A stretch of 19,540 bases of DNA from the NCBI GenBank assembly GCA_025934635.1, contig JAICWX010000159.1, positions 1 to 19,540 of the forward strand. The letters run 5' to 3'. Positions 6,199 to 13,867 of the stretch are shown here, piece by piece; the stretch's first letter is position 1; each line of letters starts with the position of its first letter. Source of the stretch: Streptosporangiaceae bacterium. GTDB taxonomy: Bacteria > Actinomycetota > Actinomycetes > Streptosporangiales > Streptosporangiaceae. The notes below the pieces were generated by a model that did no database searches, was not told where the DNA came from, and saw only the letters and a program-made list of their open reading frames with translations. A program made the position numbers and the translations under genes.

Positions 6199-7929
6199 AT
6201 GACATCGAACGGCGAACTCCGCAGCAGGCAGTGGTTCGGAGCGACCGGCCGGGCCGGGATGGGCCACCGGTCCTGGATGCGCAGCCAGGGCTTCACCTCC
6301 GAGGTATTCGACGGGCGGCCGGTGATCGGCATCGCGACCACCTGGTCCGAGCTGGCCCCGTGCAATGTCCACCTGCACCGGGTGGCCGAGTCGGTCAAGC
6401 GCGGGGTCTGGCAGTCGGGCGGGTTCCCGCTGGAGTTCCCGGCCATGGCCCTGGGCGAGACGCTGCTGAGGCCGACGGCCATGCTGTACCGGAACCTGCT
6501 GGCCATGGAGGCCGAGGAGCTGATGCGAGCCAACCCGCTGGACGGGGTGGTGCTGCTGTCCGGGTGCGACAAGACCACGCCCGGGCTGCTGATGGCCGCG
6601 GCCAGCGTGGACCTGCCCGCCGTGATGGTCACCGGCGGCCCCAAGCTCAACGGCAAGTACCAGGGCGCCGATGTCGGCTCAGGCACGGCGGTCTGGCGGT
6701 GGGAGGAAGACCTGGTCGCGGGACGGATGACCCAGGAGGAGTGCTACTTCGCCGAGGCCTGCATGTCCCGGTCCGACGGGCACTGCATGACCATGGGCAC
6801 CGCGTCCACCATGGCGTCGATGGCCGAGGCCCTGGGCATGCAGCTGCCCTACTCGGCGACCTGGCCGGCCCCGGACTCCCGCCGGTACGAGACCGCGCAG
6901 CGGGCCGGGCAGCTCATCGTGGACCTGGTCGAAAAGGACCTGCGGCCCTCGGCCATCATGACCCGCGAGGCGTTCGAGAACGCGATCCGGGTCAACGCCG
7001 CCATCGGCGGCTCCACCAACGCCGTGATCCACCTGCTCGCCATCGCCGGGCGGCTGGGCGTGCCGCTGTCGCTGGAGGACTTCGACGCGCTGGCCCGTGA
7101 CGTGCCGACCCTGGTCAACCTGCAGCCCAGCGGCCAGTACCTGATGGAGGACTTCTGCTACGCCGGCGGCCTGCCCGCGGTGATGCGCGAACTGGCCGAG
7201 GCCGGCCTGCTGCACGCCGGCGCGGTCACCGTCACCGGGGCCGGCGTCGGGGACAACGTGGCCGGCGCGCAGTGCTGGAACCGCGAGGTGATCAAGACGC
7301 TGGCGGACCCGTTCCAGGAGGCCGGCACCGGCACCGCGGTGCTGCGCGGCAACCTGGCCCCCGAGGGAGCGGTGATCAAGCAGTCAGCCTCGTCGCCGCA
7401 CCTGCTCAAGCACCGGGGGCCGGCCCTGGTCTTCGACTCCCCCGAGGACTACTACGCCGTCTCCAACGACCCGGACCTCGACGTCGACGAGAACACCGTC
7501 CTGGTCATCCGGTACTGCGGCCCGCGCGGCTACCCGGGCATGCCCGAGGTGTCCAACGTCGCCCTGCCGAAGAAGCTGCTGGTCCGCGGGATCACCGACA
7601 TGGTCCGGATCTGCGACGGCCGGATGTCGGGGACCGCCTACGGCACGGTCGTGCTGCACGTCGCCCCCGAGGCCGCCGCGGGCGGCCCGCTGGCCCTGGT
7701 CCGGACCGGCGACTGGGTCAGCCTGGACGTGCCCGCCCGCACGCTGACCCTGGAGGTGGGCGAGGAGGAGCTCGAGGGCCGCCGGGCGCAGTGGCAGCCG
7801 CCGCCGGCGCACGCCAGCCGGGGCTGGACATACCTGTACACCGAGCATGTGCAGCAGGCCAGTTCCGGCGCCGATCTGGACTTCCTGGTCGGCGGGAGCG
7901 GGCACGAGGTGGGCCGCGACTCGCACTGA
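6199..7929 (+). CDS. IlvD/Edd family sugar-acid dehydratase (arabinonate dehydratase-like)
   Basis: Iron-sulfur, Mg-dependent dehydratase of 576 residues that removes water from a sugar acid to give a 2-keto-3-deoxy acid. The three candidate cluster ligands are Cys55 (ELAPCNVHL), Cys123 (LLSGCDKTTPG) and Cys196 (DGHCMTMGTAST). GPRGYPGMPEV, RICDGRMSGTAYG and the C-terminal AHASRGWTYLYTEHV and VGRDSH blocks place it with L-arabinonate/xylonate dehydratases rather than with dihydroxy-acid dehydratase, whose C-terminus is different. The exact substrate is not determinable. ATG 6199 is chosen over an in-frame ATG at 6124, because the latter would run through the divergent nitrile hydratase gene start and adds no conserved sequence. 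No Shine-Dalgarno is evident. No aldolase or sugar dehydrogenase partner is adjacent. Confidence 0.92.
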   Translation: MTSNGELRSRQWFGATGRAGMGHRSWMRSQGFTSEVFDGRPVIGIATTWSELAPCNVHLHRVAESVKRGVWQSGGFPLEFPAMALGETLLRPTAMLYRNLLAMEAEELMRANPLDGVVLLSGCDKTTPGLLMAAASVDLPAVMVTGGPKLNGKYQGADVGSGTAVWRWEEDLVAGRMTQEECYFAEACMSRSDGHCMTMGTASTMASMAEALGMQLPYSATWPAPDSRRYETAQRAGQLIVDLVEKDLRPSAIMTREAFENAIRVNAAIGGSTNAVIHLLAIAGRLGVPLSLEDFDALARDVPTLVNLQPSGQYLMEDFCYAGGLPAVMRELAEAGLLHAGAVTVTGAGVGDNVAGAQCWNREVIKTLADPFQEAGTGTAVLRGNLAPEGAVIKQSASSPHLLKHRGPALVFDSPEDYYAVSNDPDLDVDENTVLVIRYCGPRGYPGMPEVSNVALPKKLLVRGITDMVRICDGRMSGTAYGTVVLHVAPEAAAGGPLALVRTGDWVSLDVPARTLTLEVGEEELEGRRAQWQPPPAHASRGWTYLYTEHVQQASSGADLDFLVGGSGHEVGRDSH

Positions 7930-7986
7930 ACCGGACGCGGCGTAGCAATTCCCAACCGGAAGGCCGGCTGCGTCGTCCCGGAGAGT

Positions 7987-9120
7987 ATGAAGGCGATAAC
8001 AGGCTTGGCTTCCCCGAGGTCCGCGCGCGCACGGGTCGCCGGAGCCGCGGTGGCGGTAGCGGCCGGGTCCGGCCTGCTGCTGGGCGGGTGCGGCGGCGCC
8101 GCCCAGGGTACGGCGGACCAGGTCACGGCCTCGCTCCAGAAGGCCGGCCTGACCGGCGCGATCGATCCGCACGGGGTATTCGGGCGGGTGCTCGGCCAGC
8201 CGTACGTGGCCGTGACCGGCGGTCAGTTCTACGTCACCTGGCAGAACCAGGTCAAGCGCAACGTGCCGTCGACCACGCTGGTCCGGGCCGACCAGGCCAC
8301 CGGCACGATCGAGGCCACGCGCACGTTCGGCACCGGCTACATCAGCTCACCGCAGGCCGCGGGCGGGTCGCTGTGGGCGCTGCTGGGCACCACCCGGGAG
8401 ACGCTGCTGCGGATGAACCCGCGCACGCTGGCGGTGACCGGGAAGCTGCCCATCAGCAACGGCCGGTACCTGAACTCCAACGGAGGAGACAACCACCTGT
8501 CGGTGGCGGGCGGCGCCCTGTGGGCAGTCGCGGGTAACCGGCTGGTCCGGGTGTCGCTGCGCACCGGGAAGGCCGAGAAGGTCATCGGCCTGCCCGGCGG
8601 GTTCAGCACCTCGATGGCCGGCAGCTCGTCCGGCTCGTTCCTGATCGTCAGCGTGGCCGACAGCGGCGGCCGGGGCTCGCTGCAGCGTCGCGATCCGGTC
8701 AGTGGCGCGCTGCTCGCCTCGCACCCGACCGAGGGGGTGACCGCGGCCAGCGTCGGCGGGGTCATCGACTCCGGCGTGTGGGCGGCCCAGCCCACCGGCA
8801 TGCAGGGCTACGTCCAGCGCTACCGCACCAGCACGCTGGCCCCGGTCAGCGGCACCGCCGTAGAAGGCAGCAACGGGGTCGGCGTCGTCGTCGCGAACGG
8901 GCTGGCCTGGGTGCTGCGGGCCGGGCCCGAGGCGGACAGCAGCTACTGCGCCGACCCGGTCACCGGGAAGAAGCTGGCGGCGATCCCGCTGCCCCGCCCG
9001 GCCCGGGACGACGTGGTCGGGATCTGGGGGCGGCAGGTGTACTACGCCGCCGCCAGCGGCCAGGGCGTGAACACCTACCTCAGGCGGGTTGCCGTCCCGG
9101 CCGCCTGCCGCGTCGGGTAA
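7987..9120 (+). CDS. Secreted lipoprotein with PQQ/YVTN-like beta-propeller repeats
   Basis: A 377-residue protein with a lipoprotein signal peptide: basic residues at 11-16, a hydrophobic stretch at about 17-32 and lipobox LGGC with Cys35 as the lipidated residue. The rest has propeller-like blades with patterns such as GGSLWALLGTTRETLLRMNPRTLAV and GGALWAVAGNRLVRVSLRTGKA, about 40-50 residues apart, so an extracellular beta-propeller is likely. The function is unknown. GGAG at 7980 lies just before the ATG. It follows the dehydratase by 57 bp and precedes idi by 48 bp on the same strand, so the three could share a transcript, though no functional link is evident. Cys near the C-terminus (SYCADP and PAACRVG) may form a disulfide. 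Confidence 0.85.
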   Translation: MKAITGLASPRSARARVAGAAVAVAAGSGLLLGGCGGAAQGTADQVTASLQKAGLTGAIDPHGVFGRVLGQPYVAVTGGQFYVTWQNQVKRNVPSTTLVRADQATGTIEATRTFGTGYISSPQAAGGSLWALLGTTRETLLRMNPRTLAVTGKLPISNGRYLNSNGGDNHLSVAGGALWAVAGNRLVRVSLRTGKAEKVIGLPGGFSTSMAGSSSGSFLIVSVADSGGRGSLQRRDPVSGALLASHPTEGVTAASVGGVIDSGVWAAQPTGMQGYVQRYRTSTLAPVSGTAVEGSNGVGVVVANGLAWVLRAGPEADSSYCADPVTGKKLAAIPLPRPARDDVVGIWGRQVYYAAASGQGVNTYLRRVAVPAACRVG

Positions 9121-9168
9121 TGTTCACGCCTGCTACCGTTCCCGACAACCGGCGGGCAGGAATCAGCC

Positions 9169-9753
9169 TTGGAAAGCGTCGTCCTCCTCGATGAAGCAGG
9201 CAACGCCAGCGGGACCGCCGACAAGGCGGCCGTGCACCATGACCGCACGCCGCTGCACCTGGCGTTTTCCTGCTACCTGTTCAACGAGGCCGGCCAGTTC
9301 CTGCTGACCAGGCGGGCCGAGTCGAAGCGGACCTTCCCCGGCGTGTGGACGAACACCTGCTGCGGGCACCCGATGCCCGGCGAGTCCATGCCCGGCAGCG
9401 TGCTGCGGCGGCTGCAGGCCGAGCTCGGGATCGGATCGGCCCGGCTCGAGCTCGTCCTGCCCCGGTTCCGCTACCAGGCCCGGATGGCGAACGGGGTGCT
9501 GGAAAACGAGCTCTGCCCGGTGTACGCCGCCTACACAGGCCCGGCTTCGCTGTCACCGGAGCCCGCCCCGGCGGAGGTCGCGGAGACCAGGTGGGTGGAC
9601 TGGGCGGACTTCTGCGAGGCGGTCCGCGCCGGGCGGCAGCCCGTCTCGCCGTGGTGCGCCACGCAGCTCGCTGAGCTCGCCGCGCTCGGCCCGGGTCCGC
9701 TGCAGTGGGTCCCGGCGGACCCGGCCGGGTTGCCGCCCGCGGCCATCGGCTGA
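9169..9753 (+). CDS. idi: Isopentenyl-diphosphate delta-isomerase, type 1
   Basis: Cytoplasmic Nudix-fold enzyme that interconverts isopentenyl and dimethylallyl diphosphate for isoprenoid synthesis; 194 residues. Catalytic Cys65 is in WTNTCCGHP, and the acidic pair Glu112/Glu114 is in LENELCPVY. KAAVHHDRTPLHLAFS and FLLTRRAESKRTFPGVW are typical type 1 blocks, and the Nudix-like helix reads SVLRRLQAELGI. The start is TTG 9169, chosen because AGGAA lies 6 nt upstream and the following residues (ESVVLLDEAG) are the family's usual beginning; no ATG or GTG in frame would preserve them. No other isoprenoid gene is in the window. It is convergent with tetR. Confidence 0.93.
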   Translation: MESVVLLDEAGNASGTADKAAVHHDRTPLHLAFSCYLFNEAGQFLLTRRAESKRTFPGVWTNTCCGHPMPGESMPGSVLRRLQAELGIGSARLELVLPRFRYQARMANGVLENELCPVYAAYTGPASLSPEPAPAEVAETRWVDWADFCEAVRAGRQPVSPWCATQLAELAALGPGPLQWVPADPAGLPPAAIG

Positions 9754-9769
9754 CACCCGTTCCACAAGG

Positions 9770-9817
9770 TTGTCCACACCCGGTGCGTTTATCCGGAATC
9801 GCGCCACGTTATCCGGA
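9770..9817 (+). repeat. DnaA-box and TTATCCGGA repeats in the gap between idi and tetR
   Basis: The 75-bp gap between two convergent genes (9754-9828) holds TTGTCCACA (9770-9778), identical to the actinobacterial DnaA-box consensus, then TTATCCGGA at 9789-9797 and again at 9809-9817, exactly 20 bp apart. The sequence TTATC recurs at 9826-9830 over the tetR stop. Because both genes end here, a promoter is unlikely. The repeats are plain in the sequence; a protein-binding role is inference. Confidence 0.5.
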
Positions 9818-9828
9818 TCGCTGTGTTA

Positions 9829-10473
9829 TCAGGCCCGCGGGGCCAGTCCCCGGGCCAGCAGCTCGAGCACGTCGTCCAGGACGTCATCGGCGACCCGGCC
9901 GCCGGCCGTCCAGTCGGCCCAGCGCATGCCGACGAAGTTGCCGATGCCGGTGTAGGCGAACGCGATGACCTCCGGGTCGTAGCGCGCGTCCACCTCGCCG
10001 GCGATCTGGGCCGCCCGCACGCCCCGGGCGTACCCGCGGGCCAGGTGCTCGTAGTACTCGCGGAACACGGCCGGGTCGATGAACTCGGACTCGCGGACGA
10101 TGCGGTCGATCCAGGGGCGCTGGGACAGCATGTCGAAGTACGCCCGGAAGGCGGCGCGCTCCCGGGCCCGCTGGCCGCCCTCGGTCTGCTCGAGGGCGGC
10201 CCTCATGGCCTGCCTGAGGTCGTCGTTGATGGCCCGGACCACGGCGGCGAAGATCTCCGCCTTGGAGTCGTAGTGCGAGTAGAAGCTCCCGGTGGCCATC
10301 CCGGCGCGGGCGCAGATGTCGGCGACCGTCGTCCGGTGGTAGCTGCGCTCCCCGAACAGTTCCTCGGCCGCCCTCAGGAGAAGAGCTGGCCCTGGCGGAC
10401 GCCCTCCTTGAACCCCCCGCGTGCGGGGGGGCTTTCCGCCCCCCCGCACGCCAGGGCTGGTTTCCGCGGTCAT
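9829..10473 (-). CDS. TetR family transcriptional regulator
   Basis: A 214-residue TetR repressor-type protein. The N-terminal HTH is at about 30-77: LLLRAAEELFGERSYHRTTV, then ADICARAGMATGSFYSHYDSK; the rest is a helical ligand-binding domain with FDMLSQRPWIDRIVRESEF. It follows the transporter operon by 47 bp on the same strand and is probably cotranscribed, so it may regulate that operon or respond to its substrate. The first 28 residues are odd, Gly/Pro/Arg-rich and encoded by a perfect 14-bp hairpin. The start is uncertain: ATG 10473 has GGGGAT about 9 nt upstream, and GTG 10449 is the only other in-frame start before the HTH. TGA is followed at once by TAA. Confidence 0.88.
   Translation of the reverse strand: MTAETSPGVRGGGKPPRTRGVQGGRPPGPALLLRAAEELFGERSYHRTTVADICARAGMATGSFYSHYDSKAEIFAAVVRAINDDLRQAMRAALEQTEGGQRARERAAFRAYFDMLSQRPWIDRIVRESEFIDPAVFREYYEHLARGYARGVRAAQIAGEVDARYDPEVIAFAYTGIGNFVGMRWADWTAGGRVADDVLDDVLELLARGLAPRA
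10419..10451. repeat. Perfect 14-bp inverted repeat with G/C runs inside the tetR 5' end
   Basis: GCGTGCGGGGGGGC (10419-10432) and GCCCCCCCGCACGC (10438-10451) pair perfectly around a 5-nt loop. A looser outer repeat, CTGGCCCTGGCG (10386-10397) with CGCCAGGGCTGG (10449-10460), matches at 10 of 12 positions. The structure lies over codons 8-18 of tetR. It could hinder translation initiation, be a REP-like palindromic element, or be part of a leader if tetR starts elsewhere. No T-run follows on either strand, so a classical terminator is unlikely. Confidence 0.75.
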
Positions 10474-10520
10474 GCCGGCTGATCCCCGCCCTCTGTCAGT
10501 CTGGGATGGCCGATACGGCG

Positions 10521-11885
10521 TCAGGGTGACGGGATGCCACTCGCTGGCGCCTGCTGCTCGGATCCCGAGTAGGTAGTAATGGCACCCGACGCGGACGCGT
10601 CCGTCGTCAGGACCGGGCCTTGCTGCACGAGCTGGCCACTGTGGATAACGCCCAGGTAAGCCCCGGTGATGCCCATGTGGTCGCTCGAAGAGTAAGAGTA
10701 CGGTGCCACCGCGGGTCCCTGCGGAAGGCCTGCCTGGATCGCCGTGATCAGGTCGGCCCTGGTCGGGTTGCGGCCCGCCTTGACCATGGCCTGGACGAAG
10801 GCGTAGCCGACGGCCTCGCCGTACAGCACGTTGCCGTCGAACGGCGCCTTCGCGTCGTACTGGTCGTGGATCTTCTTGAACAGGGTGATCCAGCTGTTAC
10901 TGGCCGAGCCGAGGGAGGGCAGGTACCCGTCGCTGATGATCCCTTCGGTGAGCTGGTTGCCGTTGACCTTGGCGCCGCCCTGCTTGGCGAACGACTCGAG
11001 CAGGCCGGACAGGGTGATCGGATCCGATCCGACGTCGCTGACCACCAGCGCCGGGTTGAAGCCGAGCTTGAGCATGCCGAGCTTGAGCAGCGCGGTGAAG
11101 GCGGGAATGGAGAACGAGACGACCACCTGGGCGCCGGAGGAGCGCAGCGCGGCCACCGCCGAGCCGATGTTGGTGTTGGTCGGATCGTAGGTCTGCTTGC
11201 TGACCACCATCGAGGCCGGGAGCTCGTCCAGCAGGCCCTTGACCCCGTCCTGGCCGAACTCGTCGTTCTGGGAGAAGAAGCCGACCTTCTTGCCCGCGAA
11301 GTGCTGCTTGATGTACTGGCCGAGGATCTTGCCTTCCCGGATGTAGTCGAGCTGCCAGCCGAACGTCTGCGGGGCCTTCGACGGGTCGTTCCAGCACTCG
11401 CACCCGGACGCGACGAACACGTCAGGGACCTTCTGCGCGTTGAGGAAGCTCGCTACGGCCAGGTGGGTGGGCGTGCCGAGGCCGTCGAAGATGCCGTACA
11501 CCTGGTCCTGCAGCACCAGCTGACGCACCACCGACGCCGTCTTGGTCGGGTTGTAGCCGTCGTCGAGGTACTTGTAGACGATCTTGCGGCCGTACACCCC
11601 GCCGTGCGCGTTGACGTAGGCGAAGTAGGCGGCTGAGGCGGGCGCGATCTCGCTGTAGCCGGGCGCCGCCGGGCCGGTGAGCGGCTGATGGCTGCCGATG
11701 GTGATCTGGGTCGGGGTGATGCCCGGCGCCGAAGCGGTCAGCGCGGTGTTCGAGCTGCCCGAGCCGGATCCCGCGGTCGAGCTCGAGCTCCCGCCCGAGG
11801 AACAGGCGGCGACGGCGAACGTGGCCACGGTCACGATCGCCGCGGCCCCCCTGGCTTGCCAGCGGAGCCGGCGAGTCCGTTTCAT
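10521..11885 (-). CDS. ABC transporter substrate-binding lipoprotein, branched-chain amino acid/amide type
   Basis: Extracytoplasmic substrate-binding lipoprotein of the Leu/Ile/Val-binding (Peripla_BP_6) family, 454 residues, that feeds the LivH/LivM channel encoded just upstream. A basic n-region (KRTRRLRWQAR) and hydrophobic stretch lead to lipobox VAAC with Cys28, followed by a Ser/Gly-rich linker to about residue 50. The fold starts with ITIGSHQPLTGPAA; HGGVYGRKIVYKYLDDGYNP and KKVGFFSQNDEFGQDGVKG are typical family blocks. An unusual CEC (SGCECWNDP) lies where many homologues have SGA. The ATG overlaps the livM stop as ATGA, and AGGAAGG lies 8 nt upstream. The ligand cannot be told; members bind amino acids, amides, urea or aromatic acids. 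Reading further upstream in frame runs into livM and is rejected. Confidence 0.93.
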   Translation of the reverse strand: MKRTRRLRWQARGAAAIVTVATFAVAACSSGGSSSSTAGSGSGSSNTALTASAPGITPTQITIGSHQPLTGPAAPGYSEIAPASAAYFAYVNAHGGVYGRKIVYKYLDDGYNPTKTASVVRQLVLQDQVYGIFDGLGTPTHLAVASFLNAQKVPDVFVASGCECWNDPSKAPQTFGWQLDYIREGKILGQYIKQHFAGKKVGFFSQNDEFGQDGVKGLLDELPASMVVSKQTYDPTNTNIGSAVAALRSSGAQVVVSFSIPAFTALLKLGMLKLGFNPALVVSDVGSDPITLSGLLESFAKQGGAKVNGNQLTEGIISDGYLPSLGSASNSWITLFKKIHDQYDAKAPFDGNVLYGEAVGYAFVQAMVKAGRNPTRADLITAIQAGLPQGPAVAPYSYSSSDHMGITGAYLGVIHSGQLVQQGPVLTTDASASGAITTYSGSEQQAPASGIPSP

Positions 11886-12967
11886 ACAGTGCCTTCCTTT
11901 TCGTGGTGGCTGGCCGGCGCCTCGGTGGGCGGCGGCGTGACGTGCGGTGCGGGCGCGTCGCGGGAAAAGCGGGTCCTCGGCTCCGGGCCGGTGAACAGGG
12001 TGAGGAGCCAGCGCAGCCCGCCCTGGATCCCCTGCGGGAAGGCGAGCATGACGACGATGAGGACGGCGCCGTAGACGGCGATCGGGATGTTGGAGCCGAC
12101 CGAACTGGACAGGCCGTGGCTGGTGGCCACGTCCGTGATGTAGGTGGGCACGATGATGATCAGGAGGCTGCCCCACAGCGCGCCCGGCAGGCTGCCCAGG
12201 CCGCCGATCACGGCCGCGGTCAGCAGCGCGATCGACAGCGTGATGCTGAACGCACCCGGCGCGACCAGGCTGGTCACGATGGCCAGCAGCGAGCCGGCCA
12301 GCCCGGCGCAGATGGCGCTGACGACGAAGGCCAGGATCCGCGTCACGGCGACGTTCACGCCGTCGAGCGCGGCTGCCACCTCGTCGTCCCGGACCGCGCG
12401 CCAGCTGCGGCCGACCCGGCTGTAACACAGGTTCGCCAGCAGGACCAGGGTGACCAGCGCCACCACGGTGGCAACCCAGGCCTGCCACCTGGTCAGCGGG
12501 AAGGCCGCGCCGAGGAACGCGGGCGCGGTGAAGGTCACGTTCAGGCCCTGGTCCCCGCCGAAGATCCCCTGGTAGGCAGCACCCAGCGCGGGCAGCGCGA
12601 CGCCGAGCATGAGCGTGGCCCCGGCCAGGTAGGGGCCGCGCAGCCGCGCGGCGGCCGCGCCCACGATGGCCCCGGCGGCCGCCGTGACCACGGCGGATAC
12701 CGCCAGCGCGACGATGAACGGCCAGTTCAGGTGGAGCAGGAGCAGCGCCGTGGTGTAACCGCCGATGGCCATGAAGGCGCCGTGGCCCAGCGATATCTGG
12801 CCGCTGAGCCCGGTCAGCACGGTCAGCCCGGCCACGGCCGTGACCTCGACCGCCACCTCGGCGATCTGGTAGTCCCGGAACGTGTTCAGCTTGACGGACA
12901 GGAACCAGACCACGACCGCCGCCACCAGGGCGGCGCCGAGCCTGCGCGGGAAAGTCTGCATGCTCAT
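11882..12967 (-). CDS. livM: Branched-chain amino acid-type ABC transporter permease LivM
   Basis: Polytopic inner-membrane permease of 361 residues with about 8-10 hydrophobic segments, forming the channel with LivH. LTGLSGQISLGHGAFMAIGGY is the characteristic LivM motif, and WRAVRDDEVAAALDGVNV is the cytoplasmic coupling (EAA-like) loop that contacts the ATPases. AVIGGLGSLPGALWGSLL follows as in the family. A Pro/charged cytoplasmic tail of about 35 residues (from about 327) is extra relative to the core. The ATG overlaps the livH stop as ATGA; ATG 12961 is an alternative two codons in. It is translationally coupled on both sides. Confidence 0.94.
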   Translation of the reverse strand: MSMQTFPRRLGAALVAAVVVWFLSVKLNTFRDYQIAEVAVEVTAVAGLTVLTGLSGQISLGHGAFMAIGGYTTALLLLHLNWPFIVALAVSAVVTAAAGAIVGAAAARLRGPYLAGATLMLGVALPALGAAYQGIFGGDQGLNVTFTAPAFLGAAFPLTRWQAWVATVVALVTLVLLANLCYSRVGRSWRAVRDDEVAAALDGVNVAVTRILAFVVSAICAGLAGSLLAIVTSLVAPGAFSITLSIALLTAAVIGGLGSLPGALWGSLLIIIVPTYITDVATSHGLSSSVGSNIPIAVYGAVLIVVMLAFPQGIQGGLRWLLTLFTGPEPRTRFSRDAPAPHVTPPPTEAPASHHEKEGTV

Positions 12968-13848
12968 ACCCGCCGGACCCGGGTCGCCGAGAACAGTCCG
13001 TCGGGCCGCACCATGAGCACCACGACGAGGATGCCCAGGGCCACCAGCGGCACCAGGCTGGCGCCGGAGGGGAGGTAGCCGCCGGCGTAGCTGAGCGCGA
13101 GCCCCAGCAGCAGCCCGCCGAGCACCGCGCCGACCGGGCTGTCCAGGCCGCCGATCACCGCGGCGGTGAAGCCGAACACGAAGATCGTGTCCATGCTGTT
13201 CGGGTACAGGAACGTCGACGGCGAGACGAGCACGCCCGCCAGCGCGCCGAGCAGGCCCGCGAGCGCCCAGCCGACGGTCAGCACCCGCGCCACCCGGATG
13301 CCGGACAGCCGGGCGATCGTGGTGTTGAAGGCGGCCGCGCGCATCCGCAGCCCGGCCGAGGTGTACTTGAACGCCACCGCCAGCGCCCCCGTGACGACCA
13401 GGACCGCCGCCGCGACGAACACGTCGAAGCGGGAGATGCCCAGCGGCGTCCCGCCGGCCCGCAGCCCGGTCACCGAGAACGCCGCCGGGAACGACCGGTA
13501 CTGCCCGCCGAACAAGATGCCGGCCAGCCCTTCGAGCAGGGTGAGCAGCCCGATGGTCACGATGACCGCGTTGAGCGGCGGCTTGTTCATGGTCGGCCGG
13601 ATGATGGTGAGCTGGCAGATCGCGCCGAGCACCACCCCGGCGGCGAGCGCGACCGCGAACCCGGCCCAGTAGGACCCGGTGCGGTAGACGACCTCGATGG
13701 CCACGTAGGTGGTGAACATCGCCATCCCGCCCTGGCCGTAGTTCAGCAGCCGGGTACCGCGCCAGATCAGCACGAGGGACAGGGCCACGGCCGCGTAGAT
13801 CATCCCGAAGACGACCCCGCTGAGGGTGAACTGGAGGAACTCGACCAC
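12964..13848 (-). CDS. livH: Branched-chain amino acid-type ABC transporter permease LivH
   Basis: Polytopic permease of 294 residues, partner of LivM. Family blocks are LSGVVFGMIYAAVALSL at the N-terminus, WRGTRLLNYGQGGMAMF, the coupling loop RMRAAAFNTTIARLSGIRV, and FTAAVIGGLDSPVGAVLGG. The start is GTG 13848 with AGGAG 7 nt upstream. It begins 19 bp after livF and ends in an ATGA overlap with livM. Substrate is not readable from the permease. Confidence 0.94.
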   Translation of the reverse strand: MVEFLQFTLSGVVFGMIYAAVALSLVLIWRGTRLLNYGQGGMAMFTTYVAIEVVYRTGSYWAGFAVALAAGVVLGAICQLTIIRPTMNKPPLNAVIVTIGLLTLLEGLAGILFGGQYRSFPAAFSVTGLRAGGTPLGISRFDVFVAAAVLVVTGALAVAFKYTSAGLRMRAAAFNTTIARLSGIRVARVLTVGWALAGLLGALAGVLVSPSTFLYPNSMDTIFVFGFTAAVIGGLDSPVGAVLGGLLLGLALSYAGGYLPSGASLVPLVALGILVVVLMVRPDGLFSATRVRRV

Positions 13849-13867
13849 GTATCTGCTCCTAGGTGGG

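Noticed and set aside
10419..10451. The G/C hairpin as a rho-independent terminator of the transporter operon
   Set aside because: No T-tract follows on the minus strand (it runs into a G-rich stretch), and it lies inside the tetR reading frame rather than in the gap before it.
10521..12488. Extension of the binding-protein gene upstream to give 655 residues
   Set aside because: The extra 200 residues run over livM in another frame and are low-complexity; a signal peptide, Shine-Dalgarno sequence and ATGA overlap mark 11885 as the start.
11903..13078. Plus-strand open frame of 391 codons opposite livM
   Set aside because: Gln/Arg/Asp-rich antisense shadow; livM on the minus strand has conserved permease motifs and coupled starts.
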